From a virus, in IMG/VR virus record IMGVR_UViG_3300031857_013780, positions 1-64,000 of that record: a DNA stretch of 64,000 nucleotides; one strand, 5' to 3'. The position numbers and the translations under genes are program-made. Shown here one piece after another: positions 34,329-42,244 of this stretch. The notes under the pieces are model-generated. The model was not told the origin of the DNA. It did not search any database and was given only the letters and a program-made list of their open reading frames with translations. Every line of letters starts with the position of its first letter. Positions within the stretch are counted from its first letter, which is position 1.

Positions 34329-34357
34329 AATATAAGAGTAAAACCTACTCTTGTCAA
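34329..34357 (-). promoter_or_regulatory. Sigma70-type promoter for DNA polymerase
   Basis: Read leftwards: TTGACA (34357-34352), 17 bases, TATATT (34334-34329). The spacer holds most of a perfect inverted repeat AAGAGTA/TACTCTT (34334-34352, partly overlapping the boxes), which could be an operator. The -35 box overlaps the stop of the upstream 117-aa gene at 34354. Confidence 0.7.
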
Positions 34358-34707
34358 ATAATATTGATATAAAGATTTTCTCTAATTGGTCCTATTAGTT
34401 CTCCGTTTGATAACTCAATTAAAAATTCTCCGATGAATCTACCTTTTTTTGCGGTGTCTTTTCCTCTCCACTTGTAGTAAATATAATATTCTCTTGGTGA
34501 GTCGGGATTTCTTCTTTCTTTTTCTGTAATGTATGCGGGTCTCATAAATATTTTTTGAATTCCATCGTTTTCACTTTTCATAGAAAATCTAATGGTTGCG
34601 TTGTCTAAAACAGAATAAAAATCTTTCCAAGAGTCAGTTCTTCCATCTCTTACAACATCCATTTTTAAAATGGGTAAATTACTATTTTGTTTTATAAAGA
34701 ATTCCAT
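34354..34707 (-). CDS. Small baseplate/fibre-associated beta protein
   Basis: A 117-residue protein with NSNLPILKMDVVRDGRT, then ATIRFSMKSENDGIQKIF, and EYYIYYKWRGKDTAKKGRFI followed by GEFLIELSNGELIGPI. The pattern (ligand-like start, ATI-x-F-x-M, a Y-x-W step, DT-x-x-x-G-x-[FY]-x-GEF) is that of BppU-type N-terminal domains of baseplate upper proteins and small fibre adaptors. It would join fibres to the baseplate. It lies 23 bases after the end of the fibre gene, with which it is probably co-transcribed; the polymerase promoter starts inside its last codons. Confidence moderate for the fold, low for the exact site. Confidence 0.55.
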   Translation of the reverse strand: MEFFIKQNSNLPILKMDVVRDGRTDSWKDFYSVLDNATIRFSMKSENDGIQKIFMRPAYITEKERRNPDSPREYYIYYKWRGKDTAKKGRFIGEFLIELSNGELIGPIRENLYINII

Positions 34708-34730
34708 TTAATATGAATAATTATTTTTTA

Positions 34731-36449
34731 TTATCCTACCCACCTTGCTTGGAACCAAGACCTTGAGTCGTATTGTGCTCTTGATAATGATGCTCCACCA
34801 ACATTTATAATGCTTATATAATCAGTTGAACCGTTTAGATATACAATTTTTGTTATCTGTTGAGCCACCGCATCAAAAGAACCTGCTGCCGCAACGATGT
34901 CGGCATTTTTCTTAATTGCCAAACTTGCTTCAGTATTTCTATAAACATCATAAGATGCGGTAATTTCCCAATAACCCGACCTTTGTGGTGTAAATCTATA
35001 AGTTGAAGTATTAAACCAACCACTTGGTACGTTAACGGTATTATTTACAATACTATATCTACAAGGATCTTCAGTAAAAGAACCCGGTAAAGTATAAGTT
35101 TCATTAGCATATGATTCAAGTAAATAAAGAGTAGGAGAAATCCCACTAATACCCGTTAAATTAGACCCATCACCATATAATGTCCCACCACTTATTGTTG
35201 TTGCAGATATTGTTGAAGATTGGATATTTGTTTGACCTGTTAATATTCCATTTTCCCAATCAAAAGAAACCGTTGATCCGTCAGATTTTGTTAATGTTCT
35301 AATATCCCAATCTAAGGATTCGTTAGATGAGACATCATAAAGTCTTCTTCTACCATACTGCCAATCTATTGACAATACGCCTAAATCATCGTAAGTTTGT
35401 CTACTAAACCAATCAACTGATGGTATTGAAGTAGAATCATATAATATTGCTCCATCATAATTAATGGTAGCATTTCCAGCACCATTATATAAAAGTCTTG
35501 TTCTCCAATCTACACTGACAAGTCCCGATGAGTCCACCAATTCTCTAGTTGATGTATCAATAGCGGTTGAGGTACCCGTTGAATCGGTTATAATCGTATC
35601 TCCCGTAATAGTTAATCCTGAAGTAAAAGACGTTTGTCCTGTTACGGTACCTCCACTTAATGGTAAATAATTTCCTGTAACGTTATCAGGTAAATTAAAA
35701 TATGTTGTTGCAGATATTGTATTTGCGGTTAAACCATTTGTAAAATTAGTTGCCCCTGTTACAGTCCCTCCAGTAAATGTTTGTATGTCGGATAATAAAG
35801 CAACCGTACCACTATTATCAGGAAACAATATAACTCTATTTGATGTTAATGTATTTGTATTAATGTTATTATTATATCCAGCATATTTAAAAATAATATT
35901 ATCACTTTCACTCATTATGATATTATTACCATTACTAATATTTCCATTTACTAATACTTGTTGTAAGGTATTCCCTGTTGTAAATCCGGTCACATTAAAT
36001 GTTCCACCTGTATTATTTGTAAAAATTGCAGTTCCATTTGAATATGTTCCACCGGTTACAAAAGTGTCTTGTGTTGAAATTCCTGTTAAATTAGATCCAT
36101 CACCATATAAAGTACCACCACTTATTGTTGTTGCAGATAAAACACCATTTACAGTTAATCCGCTAACTGAATCAACATAAACATTAAATGATGTGTTTGC
36201 ATTATCAGTTAATGTGATTGTGTTTGTTAAGTCGTTATATGTTGCCGCAGTTATAAAAGTATTTGTATCACTTGCAATATTAACAGATTTTGTTCCTCCT
36301 GTTGGGTTTGTTATTGTTAAGGTATTTGCAGAATAAGTAAAACCTGAAACTCCTAACCCTTGCAAATAATAAAGGTTATTGTCCATATCTGCAAAGGTAA
36401 GTTTACTACCCTTAGCGTCTGGTCCTATTTGTCTTGTAATTAATCCCAT
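34731..36449 (-). CDS. Tail fibre/adhesin with repeats and C1q-like tip
   Basis: A 572-residue fibre protein. N-terminal residues 1-30 (LTFADMDNNLYYLQG) are an attachment motif common in such fibres. The shaft is Thr/Ser/Gly/Asn-rich; the segment ATTISGGTLYGDGSNLTG occurs twice (about 106-123 and 415-432). Between about 310 and 403 six repeats of 16-18 residues show [ST]-[IVF]-[DN]-[WY] (SVDWFSRQTYDDLG, SIDWQYGRRRLYD). The C-terminal 130 residues, with RFTPQRSGYWEITASYDVY and DYISIINVGG ending WFQARWVG, look like a C1q/TNF-type trimer head, likely receptor-binding. A TATTTATT box lies 9 nt upstream. Confidence 0.75.
   Translation of the reverse strand: MGLITRQIGPDAKGSKLTFADMDNNLYYLQGLGVSGFTYSANTLTITNPTGGTKSVNIASDTNTFITAATYNDLTNTITLTDNANTSFNVYVDSVSGLTVNGVLSATTISGGTLYGDGSNLTGISTQDTFVTGGTYSNGTAIFTNNTGGTFNVTGFTTGNTLQQVLVNGNISNGNNIIMSESDNIIFKYAGYNNNINTNTLTSNRVILFPDNSGTVALLSDIQTFTGGTVTGATNFTNGLTANTISATTYFNLPDNVTGNYLPLSGGTVTGQTSFTSGLTITGDTIITDSTGTSTAIDTSTRELVDSSGLVSVDWRTRLLYNGAGNATINYDGAILYDSTSIPSVDWFSRQTYDDLGVLSIDWQYGRRRLYDVSSNESLDWDIRTLTKSDGSTVSFDWENGILTGQTNIQSSTISATTISGGTLYGDGSNLTGISGISPTLYLLESYANETYTLPGSFTEDPCRYSIVNNTVNVPSGWFNTSTYRFTPQRSGYWEITASYDVYRNTEASLAIKKNADIVAAAGSFDAVAQQITKIVYLNGSTDYISIINVGGASLSRAQYDSRSWFQARWVG
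35240..35520 (-). repeat. Six short SxDW-type protein repeats in fibre shaft
   Basis: About 16-18 residues each, centred on VSVDW, TINYD, PSVDW, LSIDW, ESLDW and VSFDW, usually followed by R-x-L/T-Y-D. Regular spacing suggests a trimeric beta-prism or solenoid shaft. Boundaries are approximate. Confidence 0.65.
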
Positions 36450-36458
36450 TTTTTATTT

Positions 36459-36466
36459 AATAAATA
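36459..36466 (-). promoter_or_regulatory. TATTTATA-type element (TATTTATT) before fibre gene
   Basis: TATTTATT read leftwards, 9 nt before the ATG at 36449. Confidence 0.45.
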
Positions 36467-36472
36467 TAAAGT

Positions 36473-38401
36473 TTATTCAAAATAAAACTCATCAACATAA
36501 CCTTCAGGTAAATATCCATTTGTCACAAGACAATCAGGACACCAAAAGTCAAATAAATTAAATTTATTTTTTAATACTCTAAAATTATGTTGTACTTGCG
36601 GAGAACCTAATGGTTCAACATACATTCTAAATTGTGAAATTCCACCCATAAATGTTCCACCAAAATTTTGTTCTAATAAAATATTTGTTGAAAGTCCTGA
36701 AAGTGTTGTTGCAGATAAAATATTATTTGGAAATAATTCAGGATCTTGTGTGTAAGGCCCGTTTGGTAAAGAACAACCTGAAAAAATCAAATGGTCATGT
36801 AGACCTTGAGTTCCTCCACCAAATGAAATATTAAATGGAACCCCAACTTGTTTTTCTTTTTCGGTGTTTAACTCTCTTGGTATTATTTCTTCAAAGTCTT
36901 CTATAACTAAAAACAAATAACCATTTACGTAAAGTTTTAATGTTCCTAATCTGTAGTTTAAATCATCAAACCATTTTCTATCAAATTTTACAATATGAAT
37001 TTTTCTTTCAGGTGTTGACCCCGGATGTGTTTCGGGAGGAGATATTAATTTATATGACTGACCATCTATTGATGATTGTGTGGTTACAGTTCTTAAATCA
37101 TTTAACCCCCCTAAATTTTCTAAATCACACTCTTCTATTGTTGTGTATCTTTCAAAAACCGCACTTATCATTACCCATCTTTCTTCATCCGTGTCACCAC
37201 ATTGTAAACCACAAATATCATAGATTGGATCTGACAATACTTCTGTTATTGTATACCCTGTCTGAAATGTCACCCCCGTTGTTTCACAAGTACCTGTTGT
37301 TACACAGTCACCCGTTATTTTTATATATTTAATTCCAATTCTAGGATTTAATGCACATCCATCAAATCTTAAAGAAATGGCGTTTGATAATACGTCAAAT
37401 TTTGGATCAGTTTCAGGTAAAGGGACATTTTCTGTACTTGCACAACCACAATTACAACCAGTATTGTGAACGGTAGTAAACCCGCTACTTGGATAGACTT
37501 TTATACAATCAGAGTTAGTTATACCTGTGTCTGAACATCCGCAAGTTTCAATACATGTTAATTCATTTGTATTTCTCGTATATCCACTATCACTTGCCGG
37601 TGATCCACTAACTGTATGATAAAACTTGTTTTCAGCTCTCGTACCAAAATAAAAAAACGTTCCGGAATTAGATGGGTATTTGTCATTTAGATATTCTTGA
37701 GTTGTACTATTAATAAAATATTCATCTGTAATTCTTGGTTTTAAAACCATTTCTGCAGTCCATCCTTTATTTACCCTTTCAGGAAAAACTTCGTAGTCAT
37801 ATCCGTTCAGTTTATAAAATCCTTGATAAAATCCGCCATAAAGTTCTTGATAATATCCTACTGTGTCGGCACTTTTTGATACGATATTGTAAATAGTTTC
37901 TTTAGGTCTACCTGAAAATCTAACGTTTGGTGAATTTACTAAACTTCTTACAGGGTGCATTTTGAATCTACTATCTCTATAATGTGGATCAAATTTGTAA
38001 TTATCATCAATACCTTTAATATAATATAATGTTTGTCCCGTTAACCCCGTAAATAATCCATTATCTGTACCAACTAAACCTACGTCACAAATTCCTGTGT
38101 ATGCCGTATAACAACTAAAATCTAAATTTTTTGGGTTATAATAGTTAGAAGAAACTAAAGTATTAGATGGTATGTAATTTCCAAATGTGATATTTGATTG
38201 TAAAGTATTACCTGAATTATCTAATTGTATTGATATTGGAAGTCTGTTTCCGTCATTTAAACCAATCACATCTGTTGAAAATACAACTTCCTCATCATAA
38301 CTTGTTTCATCTGACGCTAAAGTTAAGTCAAAATACTGACCATAATTTAATTTTGTCGTGTATTTTGGGTAATAATAAGAATTAATATTTTGACTTGGCA
38401 T
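36473..38401 (-). CDS. Cysteine-rich virion protein with lectin-like domain
   Basis: A 642-residue protein starting MPSQNINSYYYPKYTTKLNY. The middle (about 280-330 and 365-400) is unusually rich in cysteine: TCIETCGCSDTG, NTGCNCGCAS, GDCVTTGTCETTG and DICGLQCGD, with a late FWCPDC near 620. These could bind metal or form disulfides. The C-terminal third has GTLKLYVNGYLFLVIEDFEE, FNISFGGGTQGL and GGISQFRMYVEPL, a concanavalin/laminin-G-like beta-sandwich order seen in adhesins. It precedes the fibre gene and is likely part of the same receptor-binding apparatus. A TATTTATC element is 10 nt upstream. Exact role unknown. Confidence 0.55.
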   Translation of the reverse strand: MPSQNINSYYYPKYTTKLNYGQYFDLTLASDETSYDEEVVFSTDVIGLNDGNRLPISIQLDNSGNTLQSNITFGNYIPSNTLVSSNYYNPKNLDFSCYTAYTGICDVGLVGTDNGLFTGLTGQTLYYIKGIDDNYKFDPHYRDSRFKMHPVRSLVNSPNVRFSGRPKETIYNIVSKSADTVGYYQELYGGFYQGFYKLNGYDYEVFPERVNKGWTAEMVLKPRITDEYFINSTTQEYLNDKYPSNSGTFFYFGTRAENKFYHTVSGSPASDSGYTRNTNELTCIETCGCSDTGITNSDCIKVYPSSGFTTVHNTGCNCGCASTENVPLPETDPKFDVLSNAISLRFDGCALNPRIGIKYIKITGDCVTTGTCETTGVTFQTGYTITEVLSDPIYDICGLQCGDTDEERWVMISAVFERYTTIEECDLENLGGLNDLRTVTTQSSIDGQSYKLISPPETHPGSTPERKIHIVKFDRKWFDDLNYRLGTLKLYVNGYLFLVIEDFEEIIPRELNTEKEKQVGVPFNISFGGGTQGLHDHLIFSGCSLPNGPYTQDPELFPNNILSATTLSGLSTNILLEQNFGGTFMGGISQFRMYVEPLGSPQVQHNFRVLKNKFNLFDFWCPDCLVTNGYLPEGYVDEFYFE

Positions 38402-38411
38402 TCTTTTTTAT

Positions 38412-38419
38412 GATAAATA
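38412..38419 (-). promoter_or_regulatory. TATTTATA-type element (TATTTATC), leftward arm of divergent pair
   Basis: TATTTATC read leftwards, 10 nt before the ATG at 38401. It faces away from the rightward TATTTATA at 38432-38439 in a 51-bp junction. Confidence 0.45.
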
Positions 38420-38431
38420 GTTTAATCGCGG

Positions 38432-38439
38432 TATTTATA
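38432..38439 (+). promoter_or_regulatory. TATTTATA element, rightward arm of divergent pair
   Basis: Exact TATTTATA, 13 nt before the ATG at 38453. Confidence 0.6.
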
Positions 38440-38452
38440 GGTAAAAGCTTAG

Positions 38453-39196
38453 ATGAAAACATATAAATATTCAACAAAGGAAAGAGCTGAAAGGGTTGCA
38501 AAATCTTTAGGGTGTACCGGATCCCATTATCATAATGAAGATGGTGATAGAAAATACATGCCTTGTAAAGATATGAAAACCTTTAACCAAAAAACAAAAA
38601 AAGAAGTGGAAGGAAAAGAAACTGAAGTTACTGAATTAGTTGGTGATGACGGTACGTGGTTAACATCCGACATTCCAATATTAGACCCACAGTCATCAAT
38701 TGATGGTTCCGTATTTACCGATAAGATAGTTCCTATGAGTAGAAACCCAAGAGACCCATTACTTAGAGGTTGGTATGGTTACTATGGTGAGGGTAAACTT
38801 GCAGAAGAAGATATGGAAGGAGCGTTTGGTTTTGAAGATACTATGTTTATGGATTTTAAAGATACGGTTAAACATTATGAAAAAAAATTAGGTTTAGACA
38901 AAGAAGATGCGGTTGATAGGGCGGTACAACAAGGAAAAAAACCTAATCTACACAAAAGGGTACCAAAAAATATAAAAAAGAAAAAAAATTTTATAGACAG
39001 GTTGATATTGAAAGAGCTTGATGATGAAATAACGGAAGACACTTTATTTAAAAAAAATTCATCAAATAATGAAATATCAACTAAGGATAAAAAAACTAAT
39101 CCAATTTTATTAAGAAACATAAATGCATTAAAAAATATGGCAGACAAATTAGGTGTTTCAAAAATGGAACTTATAAGATTGTTAAAAGATGAATAA
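38453..39196 (+). CDS. Hypothetical protein with small Cys/His N-terminal module
   Basis: A 247-residue protein. The first 42 residues form a compact module: MKTYKYSTKERAERVAKSLG, then CTGSHYHNEDG and KYMPCKDM. The two Cys and two His could bind a metal ion. I have seen this A-x-x-x-A-x-x-LGC-x-G-x-H-x-H ... MPC pattern in other phage proteins without a known function. A central part includes DPRDPLLRGW-like turns and an acidic helix near 115-140. The lysine-rich C-terminal half ends in a small helical domain (LKNMADKLGVSKMELIRLLK). It heads the 38453-40948 unit and is probably a late virion or DNA-associated protein. Confidence 0.55.
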   Translation: MKTYKYSTKERAERVAKSLGCTGSHYHNEDGDRKYMPCKDMKTFNQKTKKEVEGKETEVTELVGDDGTWLTSDIPILDPQSSIDGSVFTDKIVPMSRNPRDPLLRGWYGYYGEGKLAEEDMEGAFGFEDTMFMDFKDTVKHYEKKLGLDKEDAVDRAVQQGKKPNLHKRVPKNIKKKKNFIDRLILKELDDEITEDTLFKKNSSNNEISTKDKKTNPILLRNINALKNMADKLGVSKMELIRLLKDE

Positions 39197-39638
39197 AAAA
39201 TTATACGGAAATATTATAATATTACCTAAAACTTTATTGAAACATCTTGATGATTGTTTTAATTCAGTTCAAGGTGATAATAATACTGAAGGATTTAAAA
39301 GAAACCAAAACCTTAGACAGTCTAAACAAATAACATATCAAGATTTAAAAAGGGTTAAAAATTGGTTTGATGCGTATAGTGGAAAAAAAGAAGACGCCCC
39401 TTTTATTTTGAATGGTGGTGATAGAATGCAAAATTGGGTAAATCACGCACTACAACAAATGAGAGGTAGTGTTAACAATTCAAAAAAAATAAAATCAGAT
39501 GGTGGGATGCAAAATCAGTATTTATCTTCACATGAGAAAAATAGTTTTAATTTAAATGATAAGCACACAACAACCGCAGATGATTTAAAATTGGAGAATG
39601 AAATAATAAGAATAAACAGTTTAATAAAAGTAATTTAA
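39189..39638 (+). CDS. Hypothetical late protein
   Basis: A 149-residue, mostly helical basic protein overlapping the previous gene by 8 bases. It shows NIIILPKTLLKHLDDCFNSV near the start and ITYQDLKRVKNWFDAYSG (about 48-65), then LNGGDRMQNWVNHALQQMR. The polar C-terminus is likely disordered before a final helix (LKLENEIIRINSLIK). I recognise no catalytic motif. Tight linkage to small virion-type genes suggests an assembly or packaged role, without further support. Confidence 0.55.
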   Translation: MNKKLYGNIIILPKTLLKHLDDCFNSVQGDNNTEGFKRNQNLRQSKQITYQDLKRVKNWFDAYSGKKEDAPFILNGGDRMQNWVNHALQQMRGSVNNSKKIKSDGGMQNQYLSSHEKNSFNLNDKHTTTADDLKLENEIIRINSLIKVI

Positions 39639-39639
39639 A

Positions 39640-39933
39640 ATGGCAGTACAAAGTGATAAAATTGATCTTTCACAACCCGAAAATGAAATGTCAAGAATAG
39701 CGGAAGAACAAAGAAAAAGACTATTCCCAAGAAATGATTTTAAACCAACCGATCAATATTCGGCAGTACATCCTGACGCAATTGCTGATGGTGACGTAAA
39801 TGGTAAAGGTACGGGAGGTGATTTAGATATTTATAACCAAAGGGCCGGATCAAGTGTAGATAGGGCTGAAAGAATTGATGATATAAAAATAAACAAATTT
39901 TCACCTAACAACCCATATTATCAAGTTAGATGA
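39640..39933 (+). CDS. Small acidic/polar late protein
   Basis: A 97-residue polar protein with few hydrophobic residues: MAVQSDKIDLSQPENEMSRI, then RLFPRNDFKPTDQY, a Gly/Asp-rich stretch with DGDVNGKGTGGDLDIYNQ, and the end KINKFSPNNPYYQVR. It looks extended or disordered and probably wraps a partner, as small phage linker or assembly proteins do. It starts one base after the previous stop and overlaps the following gene by four bases (ATGA). Function not recognised. Confidence 0.5.
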   Translation: MAVQSDKIDLSQPENEMSRIAEEQRKRLFPRNDFKPTDQYSAVHPDAIADGDVNGKGTGGDLDIYNQRAGSSVDRAERIDDIKINKFSPNNPYYQVR

Positions 39934-40331
39934 AACTAATTAAAACTTTAAAACACGTCATCAACGAAGCGGCATCAATAGACGATGTTAGAAATTCCAT
40001 ACGCAATAAAAAAGTCATGATTATATATTATGATGGTGAAGACAATGGTGGTAAAGGGTATCGAACAATAGAACCGGTATGTTTAGGTGTAAGTAAAAGG
40101 GGTAATTTTGTTTTAAGAGCGTGGGAAGTTGAGGGTTCTTCTTGGAGTGCACAAAATGAAGGTAACATTTTACCCGGATGGAGACTTTTTAGATTAGATA
40201 AAATCTTTACATATAGACCAACTATGGATAATTTTTATACTATGAGACCTAAGTATAACCCTAATGGTGATAAAAGTATGGAAAGGGTCTTTATAAACGC
40301 AAAATTCGACAATGAAGAAAATATAACTTAA
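39930..40331 (+). CDS. WYL-like domain protein with capsid-targeting-like N-terminus
   Basis: A 133-residue protein. It starts MKLIKTLKHVINE then AASIDD, a 13-residue basic helix ending in I11-N-E13, closely resembling the T4 internal-protein targeting peptide. The rest is a small beta domain: RNKKVMIIYYDGEDNGGKGY, TIEPVCLGVSKRGNFVLRAW, then PGWRLFRLDKI and a final RVFINAKFDN. The order I-x-Y-Y ... R-x-[IV]-x-P-x-x-[LC] ... L-x-A-[WY] ... R-x-[FY]-[RK]-x-D-[KR] is that of WYL-type SH3-like ligand or nucleic-acid-binding domains. A packaged DNA-binding or host-modulating factor is plausible. It overlaps the previous gene by four bases (ATGA). Confidence 0.55.
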   Translation: MKLIKTLKHVINEAASIDDVRNSIRNKKVMIIYYDGEDNGGKGYRTIEPVCLGVSKRGNFVLRAWEVEGSSWSAQNEGNILPGWRLFRLDKIFTYRPTMDNFYTMRPKYNPNGDKSMERVFINAKFDNEENIT

Positions 40332-40333
40332 TT

Positions 40334-40948
40334 ATGGCAAATGAAATGGATTTAATGCAAAGACTTGCAGTATCAAGAAAAATAATGGAAAAAACCGAAC
40401 AAATTAAAAGAGGTGATGTAATAAACGTAAACCCATCTGTTCAAAATTTTGAACCGGTAAATGGCACATATAACTTACCAGAAGAATTATTGGCCGAAAA
40501 CGCACAGACAACTTATCACGACCCAACAAGACCTTTAGAACAAGATAGAATTATGAACTCAAAATTACCCGATGAAATAAAAAGACTAATGATTGAACAA
40601 CCAATTGTTCAACCAAACAGCACCGCAGGAGCGACTTTATCAAACGAAGTCATTGAAGGCGCACAAAGATTAATGAAAAAAGAGGGGTTTACTGAACAAA
40701 AACAAATTCCAAAAAAACAAGAAACAAATAAAATTAACGAACAAACGTCAAACACTAATTTATCTGAGATGAGAAATATGATTAGAGATGTTGTGAGAGA
40801 CACAGTTAGAGATGTGGTTAGAGAAGAATTAAAAGATGCGGGTATGTTAGTTGAGTCAACCATTAACACAAATGAAACAATACAATTTAAAGTTGGTAAC
40901 ACTCTTTTTGTAGGTAAAGTAACAAAGATAAAAAATTTAGAAAAATAA
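40334..40948 (+). CDS. Coiled-coil virion-type protein
   Basis: A 204-residue protein starting 2 bases after the previous stop. The N-terminal half is extended and polar, with LMQRLAVSRKIMEKTEQIKR at the start and NGTYNLPEELLAEN. Residues about 150-175 form a charged helix with near-exact tandem units (IRDVVRDTVRDVVREELKD). The C-terminus is a small beta module (ETIQFKVGNTLFVGKVTKI). This helix-plus-strand layout suits an oligomeric internal or assembly protein. It is the last gene before a strong terminator. Not recognised by family. Confidence 0.5.
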   Translation: MANEMDLMQRLAVSRKIMEKTEQIKRGDVINVNPSVQNFEPVNGTYNLPEELLAENAQTTYHDPTRPLEQDRIMNSKLPDEIKRLMIEQPIVQPNSTAGATLSNEVIEGAQRLMKKEGFTEQKQIPKKQETNKINEQTSNTNLSEMRNMIRDVVRDTVRDVVREELKDAGMLVESTINTNETIQFKVGNTLFVGKVTKIKNLEK

Positions 40949-40965
40949 GTTTCGTATCATCTGTT

Positions 40966-40998
40966 AAATCCACCTCACAAGGGTGGATTTTTTGTTTT
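40966..40998 (+). terminator. Strong rho-independent terminator
   Basis: A 9-bp perfect stem AAATCCACC/GGTGGATTT with a 7-base loop and a T-rich tail TTTGTTTT. It ends the late unit 38453-40948 and insulates the glycan island that begins at 41033. A TATAAT hexamer at 40998-41003 follows directly and may belong to the promoter of the next unit, though no good -35 box is visible. Confidence 0.9.
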
Positions 40999-41032
40999 AT
41001 AATCTTTATATTTTACTTAAATAAATTTTTAT

Positions 41033-42244
41033 ATGAGTAAAATTAAAGTATTAGTACTTCCTTCAGACCGTACCGGCGTTGGAAAATTTCGTTCTGTGGA
41101 CCCTCACGTAATGTTACAAAATAATCACGGAGACGATTTTCACGTAGATATAGACTACGACCCAAAAATAAACGATATAAATTATTGGAGACAATACGAT
41201 ATTGTCCATTTTCATAGAAGCATTGGTCAGAACTATGATGCGGCCCCTTCAATAATTCAAAACCTTAATAATTTAGGAATCGTAACTATTATGGATTTAG
41301 ATGATTATTGGTTACCAACAAAAGAACATCCGGTACATCAATTAGTTGTTCAAAACAAATTACATGAAAAAATAATGGCAAATTTAAAAGTTTCTAAATA
41401 TGTAACAACAACCACAAATATTTTTGCTAATGAAATTTCAAAACTTAATAAAAATGTTTTTGTTTTACCAAACGCAATAAACCCTAACGAACCTCAGTTT
41501 CAATCAGAAACATTACAATCAGAAAAGTTAAGGTTTGGTTGGTTAGGTGGGTCTTCACATTTACATGATCTTAAATTATTAGATGGGACAATAAATAAAT
41601 TAAAACCATTAAAAGATAAATTTAGTATGTATCTTTGTGGTTTTGATACCAGAGGAAGTGTTACAGAAATTAATAAACAAACGGGAGAACAAAAACAAAG
41701 ACCTATTAGACCTGAAGAAACTGTTTGGGCAAGATATGAAGAAATTTTTACAGATAACTACAGAATGGTAGATCCCGAACATAAAGATTTTTTAATGAAA
41801 TTTAAAGAAGAAGAATTTGTTTCAAACGAACTACCTTTTTATAATAGAATATGGACAAAACCTGTAACCACTTATGCGTCTAATTACAGATGGTTTGACG
41901 TTTCACTTGCACCAATTAAAAATCATATATTCAATAGAGTTAAATCACAATTAAAAGTCATTGAAGCGGGGTTCTATAAGAAAGCGATTATTGCATCAAA
42001 TGTTGGTCCGTACACAATTGACTTGAAACATTCATTACAAAATGGTAACTTTGTTGATGGAAACGCACTTTTAGTCGATGAAGTGAGAAATGGTGATTGG
42101 TCTAAATATATGAAAAAATTAATTGATAACCCTAATTGGGCTTATGATTTAGGTCAAAGATTATATGAAACAGTTAAAGACACATATGACTTAAATAAGG
42201 TAACAAAAGATAGAGCGGAATTATATAAAACATTAGTAAAATGA
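41033..42244 (+). CDS. GT-B glycosyltransferase (family 4-like)
   Basis: A 403-residue glycosyltransferase and first gene of the glycan island. Features of the GT-B fold: an N-terminal half with YDIVHFHRSIG and IVTIMDLDDYW (about 94-104), a linker with VFVLPNAINP, the second Rossmann domain opening with LRFGWLGGSSHLHDL (about 163-177), and a late KVIEAGFYKKAIIASNVG that holds the E-x-x-x-x-x-x-I-x-S/T sugar-nucleotide site. It would transfer a sugar from a nucleotide donor to a growing glycan or protein. It overlaps the next gene by four bases (ATGA). The acceptor and donor cannot be told from sequence. Confidence 0.8.
   Translation: MSKIKVLVLPSDRTGVGKFRSVDPHVMLQNNHGDDFHVDIDYDPKINDINYWRQYDIVHFHRSIGQNYDAAPSIIQNLNNLGIVTIMDLDDYWLPTKEHPVHQLVVQNKLHEKIMANLKVSKYVTTTTNIFANEISKLNKNVFVLPNAINPNEPQFQSETLQSEKLRFGWLGGSSHLHDLKLLDGTINKLKPLKDKFSMYLCGFDTRGSVTEINKQTGEQKQRPIRPEETVWARYEEIFTDNYRMVDPEHKDFLMKFKEEEFVSNELPFYNRIWTKPVTTYASNYRWFDVSLAPIKNHIFNRVKSQLKVIEAGFYKKAIIASNVGPYTIDLKHSLQNGNFVDGNALLVDEVRNGDWSKYMKKLIDNPNWAYDLGQRLYETVKDTYDLNKVTKDRAELYKTLVK

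Noticed and set aside
38875-39147. Minus-strand open frame of 90 aa opposite the Lys-rich protein
   Set aside because: Phe/Ser-rich shadow of a Lys-rich coding stretch, with no promoter or neighbour support.
40998-41003. TATAAT before the glycan island as part of a sigma70 promoter
   Set aside because: No recognisable -35 box at 16-18 bases upstream, where the terminator stem lies; noted only as a weak possibility.
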